Source: Fontibacterium subtropicum (lineage in GTDB: Bacteria > Pseudomonadota > Alphaproteobacteria > Pelagibacterales > Pelagibacteraceae). Taken from it: a stretch of DNA of 56,964 nucleotides. Location: positions 1 through 56,964 of the forward strand of contig CBDDXD010000005.1 of assembly GCA_965235415.1 (NCBI GenBank), written 5' to 3'. The translations under genes were made by a program, and so were the position numbers. This document shows, piece by piece, positions 17,606 through 26,900 of the stretch. Positions within the stretch are counted from its first letter, which is position 1, and every line of letters starts with the position of its first letter. The notes beneath the pieces are model-generated. The model searched no databases. It saw nothing but the letters and a program-made list of their open reading frames with translations, and was not told where the DNA came from.

Positions 17606-18836
17606 GATTTTTACCAAGTCGCTTTGTTAAAATTAATTCATCTTTTTTTGCATCCCCGCAAGAATTTACAACGATGATGGTGTCCTTACTTAATTTTGGT
17701 GCAAGTTTAATAGCTTCTGCAAAGGCATGGGATGGTTCAAGGGAGGGTCTAATCTTTTCCATACTTGCAACTAATTTATAAGCAGCTAATGCTTCTTCAT
17801 CGGAGGCAGAAGTGTAGCGTGCTCTTTTTGCATCTTTTAAAAAACAATGAAGAGGGGAGACACCTGGATAATCTAAACCCGCACTGATAGATCGTGTCTC
17901 GCTAATTTGTCCTTCTTTATCTTGCACCACATATTGAGCGGCGCCATGTAAAATTCCAATTTTGGATTTATTAGTAAGAGGGGCTGCATGCAGTCTACTA
18001 TTATTAGGTCCTCCAGCCTCAACGCCAATAAATTCCACCTGATTTTTATTGTAATCCATAAATGAATTCCAAAAACCAATTGCAGAAGATCCACCACCTA
18101 CACAATTAATTAATTTTAATTTCTTTGGAACTTTTCCAAATTCTTTTTTAATTTGAACAATAAGTTCCCTTGAAATTTGTGCGGTACTCCATGCACAAAT
18201 TTTAACGAATATATTAGGTCCTACCGTTGAGCCAACACACATATGGGTGGTGTCGCAATTTGAAACCCAGTAACGCATACATTCTGAAACCGCATCCACT
18301 AATGTTTTGCTGCCAGAATCTACCGGGATAATTTCTGCACCATTTGCACGGATGGCATCACAATTTGGTTTTTGGCGTGCCATATCTTTAGTGCCCATAA
18401 ATATTTTACATTTAAGTCCAAATTTTTTAGCGGCCATGGAAAGCATTTTTCCAGCATACCCTGCGCCTGTATCGCCAATGATATATTTTTTACCTGCGTG
18501 TTTACAAATAAGCGCGTGCACGATTGCATTATAAATTTTATGCGCTCCACCTTTTGCCTCACTTACAACTTTTGCATAAATTTGAGCACCGCCTAATTGA
18601 TGGGATAAGTTATAAAGTTTTATAAATGAAGTAGGGGTACCTACGTAGTTTTTAAAATAATAGTCTCGTTCTTTGATAAATTTTTTGTCTCTTCTTAATT
18701 TATTAAAGAGTTTTGTAAGATCTTCGATGGGTTTTTTAAGCGTTTCAGGAACATAGTTACCGCCAAATTTGCCAGCATATAAATAGTTTTTATCATGCTG
18801 ATCGATGACGGGTTTTCCTTTTTGTATTCTAATCAT
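17598..18836 (-). CDS. trpB: tryptophan synthase beta chain, divergent
   Basis: PLP enzyme joining indole and serine to make tryptophan. The 412 residues include the internal-aldimine Lys (K100 in GGAHK), the phosphate-binding CVGGGSSA, ISAGLDYPGVSP and LEPSHAFAEAIKLAP. Several normally near-invariant positions differ: the usual ETGAGQHG carboxylate loop is DTGAGYAG (D122 for the catalytic Glu), LNHTGAHK is SEAKGGAHK, and NLSGRGDKD is NSCGDAKKD, which puts Cys at the pyridine-contact Ser position. Position between trpF and trpA, with a four-base overlap with trpF, supports a true trpB; altered kinetics or specificity are possible. Confidence 0.85.
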   Translation of the reverse strand: MIRIQKGKPVIDQHDKNYLYAGKFGGNYVPETLKKPIEDLTKLFNKLRRDKKFIKERDYYFKNYVGTPTSFIKLYNLSHQLGGAQIYAKVVSEAKGGAHKIYNAIVHALICKHAGKKYIIGDTGAGYAGKMLSMAAKKFGLKCKIFMGTKDMARQKPNCDAIRANGAEIIPVDSGSKTLVDAVSECMRYWVSNCDTTHMCVGSTVGPNIFVKICAWSTAQISRELIVQIKKEFGKVPKKLKLINCVGGGSSAIGFWNSFMDYNKNQVEFIGVEAGGPNNSRLHAAPLTNKSKIGILHGAAQYVVQDKEGQISETRSISAGLDYPGVSPLHCFLKDAKRARYTSASDEEALAAYKLVASMEKIRPSLEPSHAFAEAIKLAPKLSKDTIIVVNSCGDAKKDELILTKRLGKNHD

Positions 18837-19443
18837 GATTTAACTTTATCTAAAAATTCTATAATTTTTTCATTACTTTTTACACCAAGGCTACTTTCTA
18901 CCCCTGCTGATACATCAACGCCAGTAGGATTGTACTTTAAAATTTCATCCACATTATGAATATTTATAGAGCCAGCAATTAAATAAGGTTTTGTTATTTT
19001 AAGTTTTTGATAAAATTTTCCAATCAAACTTTGCAGTTTTTTCCATAGCAGGACTGTCAAAGATTAACATATCTACTTCATCTTCAAATTGTGAGAATGT
19101 TTTTGCACTATGTTTCATCAGTTACTCGAATGGCTTTAATAATTTCTTTATTAAATTTTTGTTTTAATTCTTTAATTCTTTTTACATCTTCGTGACCGTG
19201 CAATTGAAAGCAATCAAAGTAATCTTTAATTTGCTCTATAAATTCATCCTTTGCATTTACTAATACCGCAACTCTTTTTACATTTTGTGGAATATTTTTA
19301 GTCAATTCCTTTGCTTGTTCTGGCGTTAGGTTTCTTGGTGATTTTGGATAAAATACAAAGCCTAAATAATCAACCTTATGTTTAATTGCAGTTTGAATGG
19401 TTGTGGCATCAGTCATGCCGCAAATCTTAACTTTTGGATGCAT
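18833..19443 (-). CDS. trpF: phosphoribosylanthranilate isomerase (two frameshifts)
   Basis: Tryptophan pathway isomerase with a TIM-barrel fold. The first part has the active-site Cys in KICGMTD and FVFYPKSPRNLTPEQAKEL; the last part has YLIAGSINIHNVDEIL and VDVSAGVESSLGVKS, the phosphate-binding end of the barrel. Between them the frame changes near 19106 and again near 19015, both in A-rich runs; the middle piece reads FSQFEDEVDMLIFDSPA. With two one-base corrections the protein is about 203 residues, normal for TrpF. Overlaps trpB by four bases and abuts pyrF. Confidence 0.88.
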
Positions 19444-20130
19444 TTAAATTAAAGCGTTTAAAACTTTTTTGATATTAGCTTTAGGATTTCCTTTAGTGAT
19501 ATCACGACCAATTACAAGGTGGGTTGCACCAAGTTTTAATGCTTGTTTAGGTACCATCACTCTTTTTTGATCTTGAACTTTATTTGATATTCTAATTCCA
19601 GGGACAACAATTTCAAAATTTCTTGAAACTTTTCTAACTTTTTTTATTTCATGAGCTGAACAGACAATTCCGTGAATTTTTGCAAGTTTTGCTGTTTGCG
19701 CTAGTTTTTGAACTTGTGATTCAACACTTGTACTAGATCCCATTTGTTTTAAATCTTTATTCGATAGTGAGGTTAAAACAGTAACCGCTAATATTTTTAA
19801 TTTTTTATTTGTCTCAGATTGTGCTTTCTTTGCAGCCTTCATCATCTCTAATCCACCACTTGCATGAATGGTTAGATAATCAGGACTTACATCTTTTAAA
19901 CTTTTGATTGCTTTATAAACTGTATTTGGAATGTCTTTTAATTTTAAATCTAGAAATATTTTAACGTTTTTATTTTTAAATTTTTTAATAGCATCACGGC
20001 CTCCTTTAGAGCAAAAAAACTCAAGACCAAATTTAACACCATAAATATATTTGTTCGTTGCATTTACAATTTGCGTTGCGCGTTTAATGTTGTTGGTGTC
20101 AACTGCAACAAAGATGGGTTGTTTTTTCAT
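19444..20130 (-). CDS. pyrF: orotidine 5'-phosphate decarboxylase
   Basis: Last enzyme of UMP synthesis. The 228-residue TIM barrel has FVAVDTNN at the start, the catalytic KIFLDLKLKDIPNTV (Lys-Asp charged network) near residue 55-70, LTIHASGG, VTVLTSLSNKDL and the phosphate-gripping VPGIRI near 173, followed by LVIGRDIT. It lies directly upstream of trpF in the same transcriptional direction (gap of zero) and overlaps the ihfB stop by one base, so it is part of the same polycistron. Confidence 0.95.
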   Translation of the reverse strand: MKKQPIFVAVDTNNIKRATQIVNATNKYIYGVKFGLEFFCSKGGRDAIKKFKNKNVKIFLDLKLKDIPNTVYKAIKSLKDVSPDYLTIHASGGLEMMKAAKKAQSETNKKLKILAVTVLTSLSNKDLKQMGSSTSVESQVQKLAQTAKLAKIHGIVCSAHEIKKVRKVSRNFEIVVPGIRISNKVQDQKRVMVPKQALKLGATHLVIGRDITKGNPKANIKKVLNALI

Positions 20131-20465
20131 TAATCTTTTCTATCGTACATTCTCTCGATTTGTTTATCGATTTCCTCTGGAGATTTATTTTGATTAATTC
20201 TAAATTTTAAATCCTTTGCCATTCTAAATGCGATATTTTTTTTTGTACCTACTTGAACTTTTTCACCCGTTCTTGGATTTCGAGCGAGTCTTGGATTTCT
20301 TGTTTTAATATGCCACGTGCCAATGCCTCTAATTTCAATTCGTTGATCTTGTGAGAGTGCATTTCCTAAATGTTTAAAAATCAGCTCCACCATTTTTTCA
20401 ACTTGAGCATGATTTAAATATTTATATCGGATGGCGAGATCTTGGATGAGGGTAGATCTTTTCAT
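20130..20465 (-). CDS. ihfB: integration host factor beta subunit
   Basis: Histone-like DNA-bending protein. The 111-residue product begins with the HU/IHF helix (STLIQDLAIRYKYLNHAQVEKMV), contains the beta-arm signature IEIRGIGTWHIKTRNPRLARNPRTGE with the intercalating Pro in RNPRTG, and ends in the family's helix with a charged extension. The order cmk-rpsA-ihfB is the classical proteobacterial arrangement and supports the beta assignment over alpha or HU. Gap of about 57 bases after rpsA. Confidence 0.95.
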   Translation of the reverse strand: MKRSTLIQDLAIRYKYLNHAQVEKMVELIFKHLGNALSQDQRIEIRGIGTWHIKTRNPRLARNPRTGEKVQVGTKKNIAFRMAKDLKFRINQNKSPEEIDKQIERMYDRKD

Positions 20466-20522
20466 TAACCCTAACTTTATGGGTAAGTGATTGAACTTAC
20501 AATCTTTTTATAGTTGTGGAGT

Positions 20523-22253
20523 TTACTCTTCTTTTTTATCTTTTTTTGATTTTTTTGGCTTTTTCTCAGCCGTAAGAGCAGGGCCTAAGATATCAGCAAG
20601 GGCAGCTCCAGAGTCTACGTTTTTATATTTCTTAATTGCTTCTTTAGTTTGTTTTTCTTCTAATTTTTTAACAGATAATTCAACTTTTCTTTCTTTTTCA
20701 TCTAAGTGAACAATCATCGTATCCAAAGCATCACCTACTGCAAATCTATTTGTTCTTTGATCCATTTTTTCAACTGCAATTTCAGCTTTTTTGATAATCA
20801 CTGGGAAACGTTTCTCCCCTACATTTACTCTTATGTAGTTGTCTAAAATTTCAGCAACTTTAGCAGTAACTATATCGCCTTTTTTCTTACCTTTAAAAAT
20901 ATCAAATGGATCCTCAAGTAACGCTCTTACAGAGCCGTTTACTTTATCATCTCTAATATCAATGATTTTAAATTTTACGGTATCACCCTTTTTATAATTA
21001 TTTAAAGCATCCGAACTCTCACTGTAGTCTAATTGCTTGTAGTGAATGAATATATCGATTTCAGAATCCCCTGTATTTAAGAACAGACCAAATTCTTTTT
21101 TGTTAACAATTTTTGCATCTAATATGGTGTTAATTGGATAACGTTTTTTGAAATCTTCAATTGGGTTTTCTTGTGTATCTTTGTAAGAAAGAACTAGTTT
21201 CTTTTTCTCTAGATCTAATTCTTTTAATTTTACTTTAACAATATCACCTACTTTAAATACCGTTCTAGGATTTACATTTTTATTTAAGTGTTTGATTTCA
21301 GATGTGTGAATTAATCCCGCCACCCCTCCATCTAATTCTGCAAAAGCACCAAAATCCGTTAACTTAGAAATCTTAACTTCATAAACTTCACCTACTTTAT
21401 ATTTATTTTCAATGCCGATATAAGGATCTGGCGTCATCGCTTTGATTGAAAGCGACATTCTTTTTTGTGTATTATCAATTTCAATAATTTGTGCAGTTAC
21501 TTCCTCACCCACCGAGAAGATTTCATCAGGAGATGAAACTCTAAGATGAGAAATTTCAGACGTGTGGAGTAGACAATCTAAAGATTCAACAGATACGAAG
21601 GCCCCATAGGATTGAATTGCTTTAATTTTCCCTTTTACGATATCGCCCACTTTATATTTCGCAAGTACTTCATCCTTGCTCATATTTTTAGACTCTTCTA
21701 ATAAAACTCTTCGTGAGGCGATGACATTCATACGAATGTTATCGATCTTGATGATTAAAAATTCTAAAGGTTTATTAATAAAATCGTTTGGATTTCTGAT
21801 GGGTGCATCTGCAAGTTGTGAGGATGGAACGAATGCTTGAATTCCAAATATCTCGCAAGCAAACCCACCTTTAACGCTACTCTTAATTGTTCCTGTCACC
21901 TTTGTTTGATCATCAAACGCTTTTTGAATTCTATTCCAAGATTTAACTCGTTTTGCTTTTTCACGAGATAAAATAACTTCACCATGTTTTGACTCTAATC
22001 TTTCAATAAATACTTCAAGCTCATCTCCAACTTTTAAAGTCTCAAGTTCATCACTAGTAAGTTCGCTTTTATTAATGACACCTTCAGATTTTAAACCAAC
22101 ATCGATTAAAATAATTTTCTCTTCAATACGCGATACAATTCCGTTCACTAATGAACTTTCTGCTGTAACTCGTTTATCTAGATCTGTTTGAAGTAAAGCT
22201 GCGAATTCGTTACTCGATGAGTCGTTGTTATAGGCTTTTATGTTTTGTCGCAT
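20523..22253 (-). CDS. rpsA: 30S ribosomal protein S1
   Basis: RNA-binding ribosomal protein that helps load mRNA. The 576 residues hold six S1 (OB-fold) repeats; well-formed repeats show GFACEIFGIQAFVPSSQL, GAFVSVESLDCLLHTSEISH and GAFAELDGGVAGLIHTSEIKH, spaced by about 85 residues. The C-terminus is a Lys-rich tail (KKPKKSKKDKKEE). The ATG lies 26 bases inside cmk, in another frame, indicating coupled expression. Length and repeat number are normal for proteobacteria. Confidence 0.97.
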   Translation of the reverse strand: MRQNIKAYNNDSSSNEFAALLQTDLDKRVTAESSLVNGIVSRIEEKIILIDVGLKSEGVINKSELTSDELETLKVGDELEVFIERLESKHGEVILSREKAKRVKSWNRIQKAFDDQTKVTGTIKSSVKGGFACEIFGIQAFVPSSQLADAPIRNPNDFINKPLEFLIIKIDNIRMNVIASRRVLLEESKNMSKDEVLAKYKVGDIVKGKIKAIQSYGAFVSVESLDCLLHTSEISHLRVSSPDEIFSVGEEVTAQIIEIDNTQKRMSLSIKAMTPDPYIGIENKYKVGEVYEVKISKLTDFGAFAELDGGVAGLIHTSEIKHLNKNVNPRTVFKVGDIVKVKLKELDLEKKKLVLSYKDTQENPIEDFKKRYPINTILDAKIVNKKEFGLFLNTGDSEIDIFIHYKQLDYSESSDALNNYKKGDTVKFKIIDIRDDKVNGSVRALLEDPFDIFKGKKKGDIVTAKVAEILDNYIRVNVGEKRFPVIIKKAEIAVEKMDQRTNRFAVGDALDTMIVHLDEKERKVELSVKKLEEKQTKEAIKKYKNVDSGAALADILGPALTAEKKPKKSKKDKKEE

Positions 22254-22914
22254 TCAGTCGTTTAATTTCATTCCTTATCACTTTGTCTATTTCGACAAAG
22301 GCGGCTTTTGTATTATAAAAAGAACTATCTAGCAATACCGCATCTTTTGCTGGTTTTAAGCTAGATATTTTGCGATGGGTGTCTTCATAGTCTCTTTTTT
22401 TAATATCACTCTTCACTTTGCTTAAGGTCGTTTTAATTTTTAATTTTTTATACTCCTTATATCTGCGCATTGCTCTCACATTTAAGCTTGCGGTTAGATA
22501 AACTTTTACATGAGCATCAGGCATAATCACTGTTCCAATATCTCGTCCATCAAGAATAGATCCTTTAAATTTTTTAGGAGGGTTATAAGCAAGGTTATGT
22601 TGAACTTTTTTTAACATCTGTCTAATTCTTTTCTTCTTTGAGATGATTGATGCAATTTTGGTAACAGGTTCCGTTGTAAGTCTTTTATCTTTTAGTTTTT
22701 TAAGAGTTAATTTTTTTAGAGATTGCTTTAATTTTGAATAATTAACCTTTTGATCTTTGCTCTGATACACTTGTAAGGCAAAGTATCGATAAAGTTTTCC
22801 AGAATCTAAATGAAGAAGTTTATATTTTTTTGCAATTTGTTTAGCTAAAGTATTTTTACCAGAAGCCGCTGGTCCATCAATTGCAACACGTAATCGATCT
22901 ATTTTATTTTTCAA
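22228..22914 (-). CDS. cmk: cytidylate kinase
   Basis: Phosphorylates CMP and dCMP. The 228-residue P-loop kinase has AIDGPAASGKNTLAKQIAKKY near residue 12-32, LHLDSGKLYRYFA, and the CMP-binding ILDGRDIGTVIMPDAHVKVYLTAS near 120-143. The start is TTG, overlapping the aroA stop as TTGA; no better start exists upstream because the frame enters aroA. In canonical Cmk the segment is SGAxYR, here SGKLYR. Sits between aroA and rpsA as expected. Confidence 0.94.
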   Translation of the reverse strand: MKNKIDRLRVAIDGPAASGKNTLAKQIAKKYKLLHLDSGKLYRYFALQVYQSKDQKVNYSKLKQSLKKLTLKKLKDKRLTTEPVTKIASIISKKKRIRQMLKKVQHNLAYNPPKKFKGSILDGRDIGTVIMPDAHVKVYLTASLNVRAMRRYKEYKKLKIKTTLSKVKSDIKKRDYEDTHRKISSLKPAKDAVLLDSSFYNTKAAFVEIDKVIRNEIKRLNATKHKSL

Positions 22915-24209
22915 TTTTTTTTAAGTTTGTTAATGGTTTTTGTAAAACTTGGAAAACTAGTTTTTACATAATTAAAGTCTTTAATTTTAAATGATTTATT
23001 TAAAACTTGTGAAAGGACATAAAATGACATTGCAATTCGATGATCGCCCTTTGCATCAATTTTGATTTTTTTATTTAATCTAAAGGAATTTGTTCCAGTA
23101 ATTTTAACAGAACTTTTCGTTGAGCTAATTTTAACACCTAGCGGTTTAAGTCCACTTTCCATAGATTTAATTCGATCAGACTCTTTTATTCTAAGCTCTT
23201 CAATTCCTTTAAAATTAGAAGTTCCTTTTGCAAAACAAGCGGCTATAAAAAGGATAGGGTATTCATCAATTAAACGTGGCGCCATTTTTTCAGGAACGGT
23301 TGTTGCTTTTAGATTAGAGCTTTTGGCCTCAATATCTCCAACGATTTCTCCACAAACTGTTTTCTTATTTTTAATTTTTATCTTAGCTTTCATTTTTTTT
23401 AAAACATCTAAGATTCCAGTTCGTGTAGGGTTTAGTAAAACATTTTTAATTGTAACTTTTGAATTTTTAGAAATAAGGGAAAGGATGATCATGAATGCTG
23501 CAGAAGAGATGTCCCCTGGAACAGAGATATCTTTTGCATCAATTGGAGTTTTACCAAAGATAGAAATGATTTTTTTATTCTTTAATTTTTTAACTTTAAT
23601 ATTAGCATTTAGATATTTAAGCATGATCTCAGTGTGATCACGTGTTTCAAAACGCTCTTCTAATGTTGAAATTCCCTTTGTATTTAATGCAGCTAAACAC
23701 CAGGCTGATTTTAGTTGTGCACTTGGAACATTTAATTTTTGGTCGTTCTGTAATCCAACATAGGAGCCTAGAAATTTAAATGGCATTGTATTTTTATTTT
23801 CTGGCAATGCATTTGCACCAAATTCTCTAAGTAAATTGATTACCCTTGCCATTGGACGTTTGGATAGGGACTTGTCGCCTGTAAAATTTATTGTAATTGG
23901 ATAGGTTGAAAGTAAACCCATCATTAATCTAGCCGTGGTTCCACTGTTTCCACAATTGATGGTGCCGTTATATTCTCGAAGTCCACCAACCACTAGTCCA
24001 TAAACATAATAAGCATTTTTGCGTTTAATAATATGAACGCCAAATTTTCTAAGTGCATTCATGGTGCTAAATACATCTGCAGATTCTAAAAGATTTGTAA
24101 CTTTAACAATTCCTGTTGCTTGTGATCCAATGATGAGTGCTCGATGTGAAATAGATTTATCGCCTGGGATATTGATAGTTCCTACAAATTTTGGCAATTT
24201 TTTATCCAT
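22911..24209 (-). CDS. aroA: 3-phosphoshikimate 1-carboxyvinyltransferase (EPSP synthase)
   Basis: Shikimate pathway enzyme joining phosphoenolpyruvate to shikimate 3-phosphate. Motifs: IPGDKSISHRAL near the N-terminus, NCGNSGTTARLMMG around 85, the KRPMARV stretch, the DEYPILFIAACFAKG segment with the catalytic Asp, ELRIKESDRIKSM and GDHRIAMSF. The start MDKKLPKFVGTINI is preferred to an ATG 16 codons upstream because the upstream residues are not family-like. About 432 residues, normal. First gene of the aroA-cmk-rpsA-ihfB series. Confidence 0.95.
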   Translation of the reverse strand: MDKKLPKFVGTINIPGDKSISHRALIIGSQATGIVKVTNLLESADVFSTMNALRKFGVHIIKRKNAYYVYGLVVGGLREYNGTINCGNSGTTARLMMGLLSTYPITINFTGDKSLSKRPMARVINLLREFGANALPENKNTMPFKFLGSYVGLQNDQKLNVPSAQLKSAWCLAALNTKGISTLEERFETRDHTEIMLKYLNANIKVKKLKNKKIISIFGKTPIDAKDISVPGDISSAAFMIILSLISKNSKVTIKNVLLNPTRTGILDVLKKMKAKIKIKNKKTVCGEIVGDIEAKSSNLKATTVPEKMAPRLIDEYPILFIAACFAKGTSNFKGIEELRIKESDRIKSMESGLKPLGVKISSTKSSVKITGTNSFRLNKKIKIDAKGDHRIAMSFYVLSQVLNKSFKIKDFNYVKTSFPSFTKTINKLKKN

Positions 24210-24300
24210 TTTGCTGATTTTTATTAAGTTGATAATTACATTAAACTTTATATACAAGCAAAAATTAATCGATCAAATTTAACAATATTTAGAGGCTACA

Positions 24301-24591
24301 TTGGATAAAAAAAACTGGGGAACTAAAAGACTTTGTGAGTGCGGTAAAAAATTTTACGATTTCAATAAAAATCCAATCGTTTGTCCTTGCGGCAAAACTC
24401 AAACTTACGAAGATAAATTTGCAAAACTTGCAGCAGTAAAACCAGTAAATGCTAAAAAAGAGATTGATCCAGATGCGATAGCCGATGGAGAAGACTTTGT
24501 AGCTAAAGAGGATCAAGCTGAAGAAATGGTAATTTCTTTAGATGATCAAAAAGAAATCGAAGAAACTTTAGAAAAAGATCAAGATAATTAA
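24301..24591 (+). CDS. TIGR02300/FYDLN-type acidic protein
   Basis: A 96-residue protein of the alphaproteobacterial FYDLN family of unknown function. The N-terminus NWGTKRLCECGKKFYDFNKN then PIVCPCGK is diagnostic; the C-terminal half is very acidic (DGEDF, EDQAEEM, DDQKEIEETLEKD). Both metal-knuckle-like pairs are C-x-C rather than the C-x-x-C seen in some relatives. A TTG start is used, as no ATG or GTG is in frame upstream. Divergent from aroA and convergent with rlmN, the stops being three bases apart. Confidence 0.85.
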   Translation: MDKKNWGTKRLCECGKKFYDFNKNPIVCPCGKTQTYEDKFAKLAAVKPVNAKKEIDPDAIADGEDFVAKEDQAEEMVISLDDQKEIEETLEKDQDN

Positions 24592-24594
24592 AAC

Positions 24595-25662
24595 TTAATT
24601 AAGTTTTTTTCTTTCACTTTCAGTTCTAAGCTGACCGCAAGCTCCTAAAATATCCTGTCCTCGGGACCGTCTGATGGTTGAAACATAGCCTGCATCTTGA
24701 ATAATTTTAGAAAAACTTTCCATATCTTCTCTTTCCGTTGGTAAATAATTAACACCGGGCCATGGGTTAAATTCGATTAAATTTACTTTGCAAGGAAATT
24801 GGGCCATTATTTTTATAAGTTGTTTTGCGCATTCTTTACTATCATTAATTCCTCTAAGCATTACATATTCTAAAGTAATCTTTTCATTAACTGTTTCTGC
24901 ATAATATTTGCATTGTTCTATAAGATCTTTGATTTTAAATTTTTTATTAATAGGCATAATTAATTCTCTAATTTCATCTGTGGGTGCATGTAATGATAGT
25001 GCTAAATAAGTTCCAATTTCCTTTGCAGCCAGTGGAATTTTATCTGCAATTCCTGCCGTTGAGACGGTTATTTTCTTAGGTCCATAATTAAGACCATCTT
25101 TATCTTTTAATATTTCCACAGCCATTTTAACATTATCATAGTTATAAAAAGGCTCGCCCATTCCCATTAAAACAATATTGGTGATTATTTTTTGCTCCTT
25201 CCAATCGTCCAATTGTTCTTTTGCAATCATCACTTGGTTTATAATTTCAGAAAAATTTAAATTTTTTACAAGTCTTTGTGTGCCCGTATGACAAAATCTA
25301 CAGTTTAAAGTGCAGCCAACTTGTGATGAAATACAAAGAGTTCCTCTGGTTTTTTCTGGAATAAAAACGCATTCAACTTTATTGCCATCTAATAATTCAA
25401 TTAACCATTTTATAGTTCCATCCTTTGACGTTTGTTTGTCTGCAATTTTAGGTTTTTTTAATGTTATTTTGGAAATGAGCTCATTTCTTAGTTCTATGGG
25501 CAAAGTTGTTAGGTGATTTAACTCATCTAATCCTTTTTTATAAACAGCCTGCCAAAGCTGCTTTGCTCTCATGGATGTTTTCTTTTCTTCAATTTTTAAA
25601 TCGGTAGATAAAAACTGTTTTAAAGTTTGAAGGTTGAAATCAAAGAAATTTTTTAAACTCAT
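24595..25662 (-). CDS. rlmN: 23S rRNA/tRNA adenine C2 methyltransferase RlmN
   Basis: Radical-SAM enzyme methylating A2503 of 23S rRNA and A37 of some tRNAs. The 355-residue protein has the [4Fe-4S] cluster motif CTLNCRFCHTG near residue 118, GMGEPFYNYDNV near 167, SLHAPTDEIRELIMPIN near 222 and the methyl-carrying second cysteine in ILGACGQL near the C-terminus. Normal length. Monocistronic; stops nearly abut the convergent FYDLN gene. Confidence 0.96.
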   Translation of the reverse strand: MSLKNFFDFNLQTLKQFLSTDLKIEEKKTSMRAKQLWQAVYKKGLDELNHLTTLPIELRNELISKITLKKPKIADKQTSKDGTIKWLIELLDGNKVECVFIPEKTRGTLCISSQVGCTLNCRFCHTGTQRLVKNLNFSEIINQVMIAKEQLDDWKEQKIITNIVLMGMGEPFYNYDNVKMAVEILKDKDGLNYGPKKITVSTAGIADKIPLAAKEIGTYLALSLHAPTDEIRELIMPINKKFKIKDLIEQCKYYAETVNEKITLEYVMLRGINDSKECAKQLIKIMAQFPCKVNLIEFNPWPGVNYLPTEREDMESFSKIIQDAGYVSTIRRSRGQDILGACGQLRTESERKKLN

Positions 25663-25705
25663 GGAAGTTAGTTTTACTAGAAATTTACTAAATTACTTTG
25701 AAATT

Positions 25706-26836
25706 TTAGCTTAAAATTTGCTTTATTGTTTTAGTTTCACCAATTTTAAAAAGCACAGCATCTTTTTCTTGATAACCAAAGTTTTTAGCATTCGATATAA
25801 ATTTAGTAGGGGGTTCGAACGGGTCCTCCAGTGACATTAAAATAGTGCCCCAGTGCATACCTATTACTTTTTTAGCTTTTAAGTTTCTACCAATATCTAA
25901 AGCTTCAGCTGGATTTGCATGGGAATATTTCATAATTTCAACAGGCTCGTAAGCGCCAATGTTAATGAAGGCAATATCAATGGGTCCATATTCTCTTCCT
26001 AATTTTTTATAAACTTCACCCGATGCAGTGTCACAGCAGAATAAAATTTTCTTTCTTTGATATTCAATGAGGTAACTTCCCCATAATGTTCTATTACGAT
26101 CAAACAATTCTCTTTTTGACCAGTGGATCGCAGGAAGATAAGTAATTTTTAAATCATCAATTTGCTTTTCTTGATACCAATCCATTTCATTTACATCTTT
26201 AAAACTATAATCTTTATAAAATTTTGAAAGTTTTAAAGGGCATAAAACTTTTGTTTTTTTATGTGGAAAATTTTTTGTCGCCTCTGCATCTAAGTGATCA
26301 TAATGATTGTGAGTGAGTAATAATAAATCTGTTTTTGGAAGATCTGCTAATTTGATTGCAGGATCAATATATCGTCTAGGTCCAAGTGCAACAGGTCCTG
26401 CGTTTGGTGAAAAAAAAGGATCTGTAATTATAGTTTTACCGCCTAATCGTATTAAAAAAGTAGAATGTCCAATCCAAGTGATAGTGTCTTCATTTTCTAA
26501 AGCGGCTAGACTTGGAAGAACTTTATCTTTTGGAATAACATGATCTTCAGGAACTTTGACTTTAATTGCCATTCTTTCCTTAGTGAATTTAAACCAAGGA
26601 AATTCATAATCTTCTCTTTCAATGCTTCCCTCAGGATTTCTAAAAGTTCCATCGGGTAGATGATGATAAGGTCTAATATAAGACTCTTCTTTTTTAAATA
26701 TTGTTTGCGAGTCATCTTTACCGCTTCTATTTGTTACTGGAACGGAAGTACAGCTTGCAAGCAACAATAATAAAAAAGATAAAGATTTATCCTTTGCTAC
26801 TCTAAAAAAATTTCGTTTGTTATTAAAGGTACTCAT
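25706..26836 (-). CDS. metallo-beta-lactamase-fold lipoprotein, NAPE-PLD/UlaG-like
   Basis: A 376-residue hydrolase. The N-terminus has a hydrophobic stretch ending in the lipobox LLASC, so it is probably a membrane-anchored lipoprotein. The zinc site is LLLTHNHYDHLDAEAT; further ligands are in FCCDTASGE and the MHWGT histidine near the C-terminus. ITWIGHSTFLIRLGGKTIITDPFF is typical of the UlaG/NAPE-PLD-like L-ascorbate lactonase superfamily. The substrate cannot be inferred; phosphodiesterase activity on lipid-like substrates is one possibility. Divergent from the dehydrogenase gene. Confidence 0.85.
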   Translation of the reverse strand: MSTFNNKRNFFRVAKDKSLSFLLLLLASCTSVPVTNRSGKDDSQTIFKKEESYIRPYHHLPDGTFRNPEGSIEREDYEFPWFKFTKERMAIKVKVPEDHVIPKDKVLPSLAALENEDTITWIGHSTFLIRLGGKTIITDPFFSPNAGPVALGPRRYIDPAIKLADLPKTDLLLLTHNHYDHLDAEATKNFPHKKTKVLCPLKLSKFYKDYSFKDVNEMDWYQEKQIDDLKITYLPAIHWSKRELFDRNRTLWGSYLIEYQRKKILFCCDTASGEVYKKLGREYGPIDIAFINIGAYEPVEIMKYSHANPAEALDIGRNLKAKKVIGMHWGTILMSLEDPFEPPTKFISNAKNFGYQEKDAVLFKIGETKTIKQILS

Positions 26837-26900
26837 GAATTAAATTAGTAAACTAATTTTATGTTATTTTATTGTCAATTATATTAAATAATTATTACCA

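Noticed and set aside
20491..20709. Plus-strand open frame over the end of rpsA
   Set aside because: Antisense to the Lys-rich tail of ribosomal protein S1; Phe/Ser-rich shadow composition.
23062..23637. 191-codon plus-strand frame inside aroA
   Set aside because: Antisense to conserved EPSP synthase motifs; long only because of codon bias in A+T-rich DNA.
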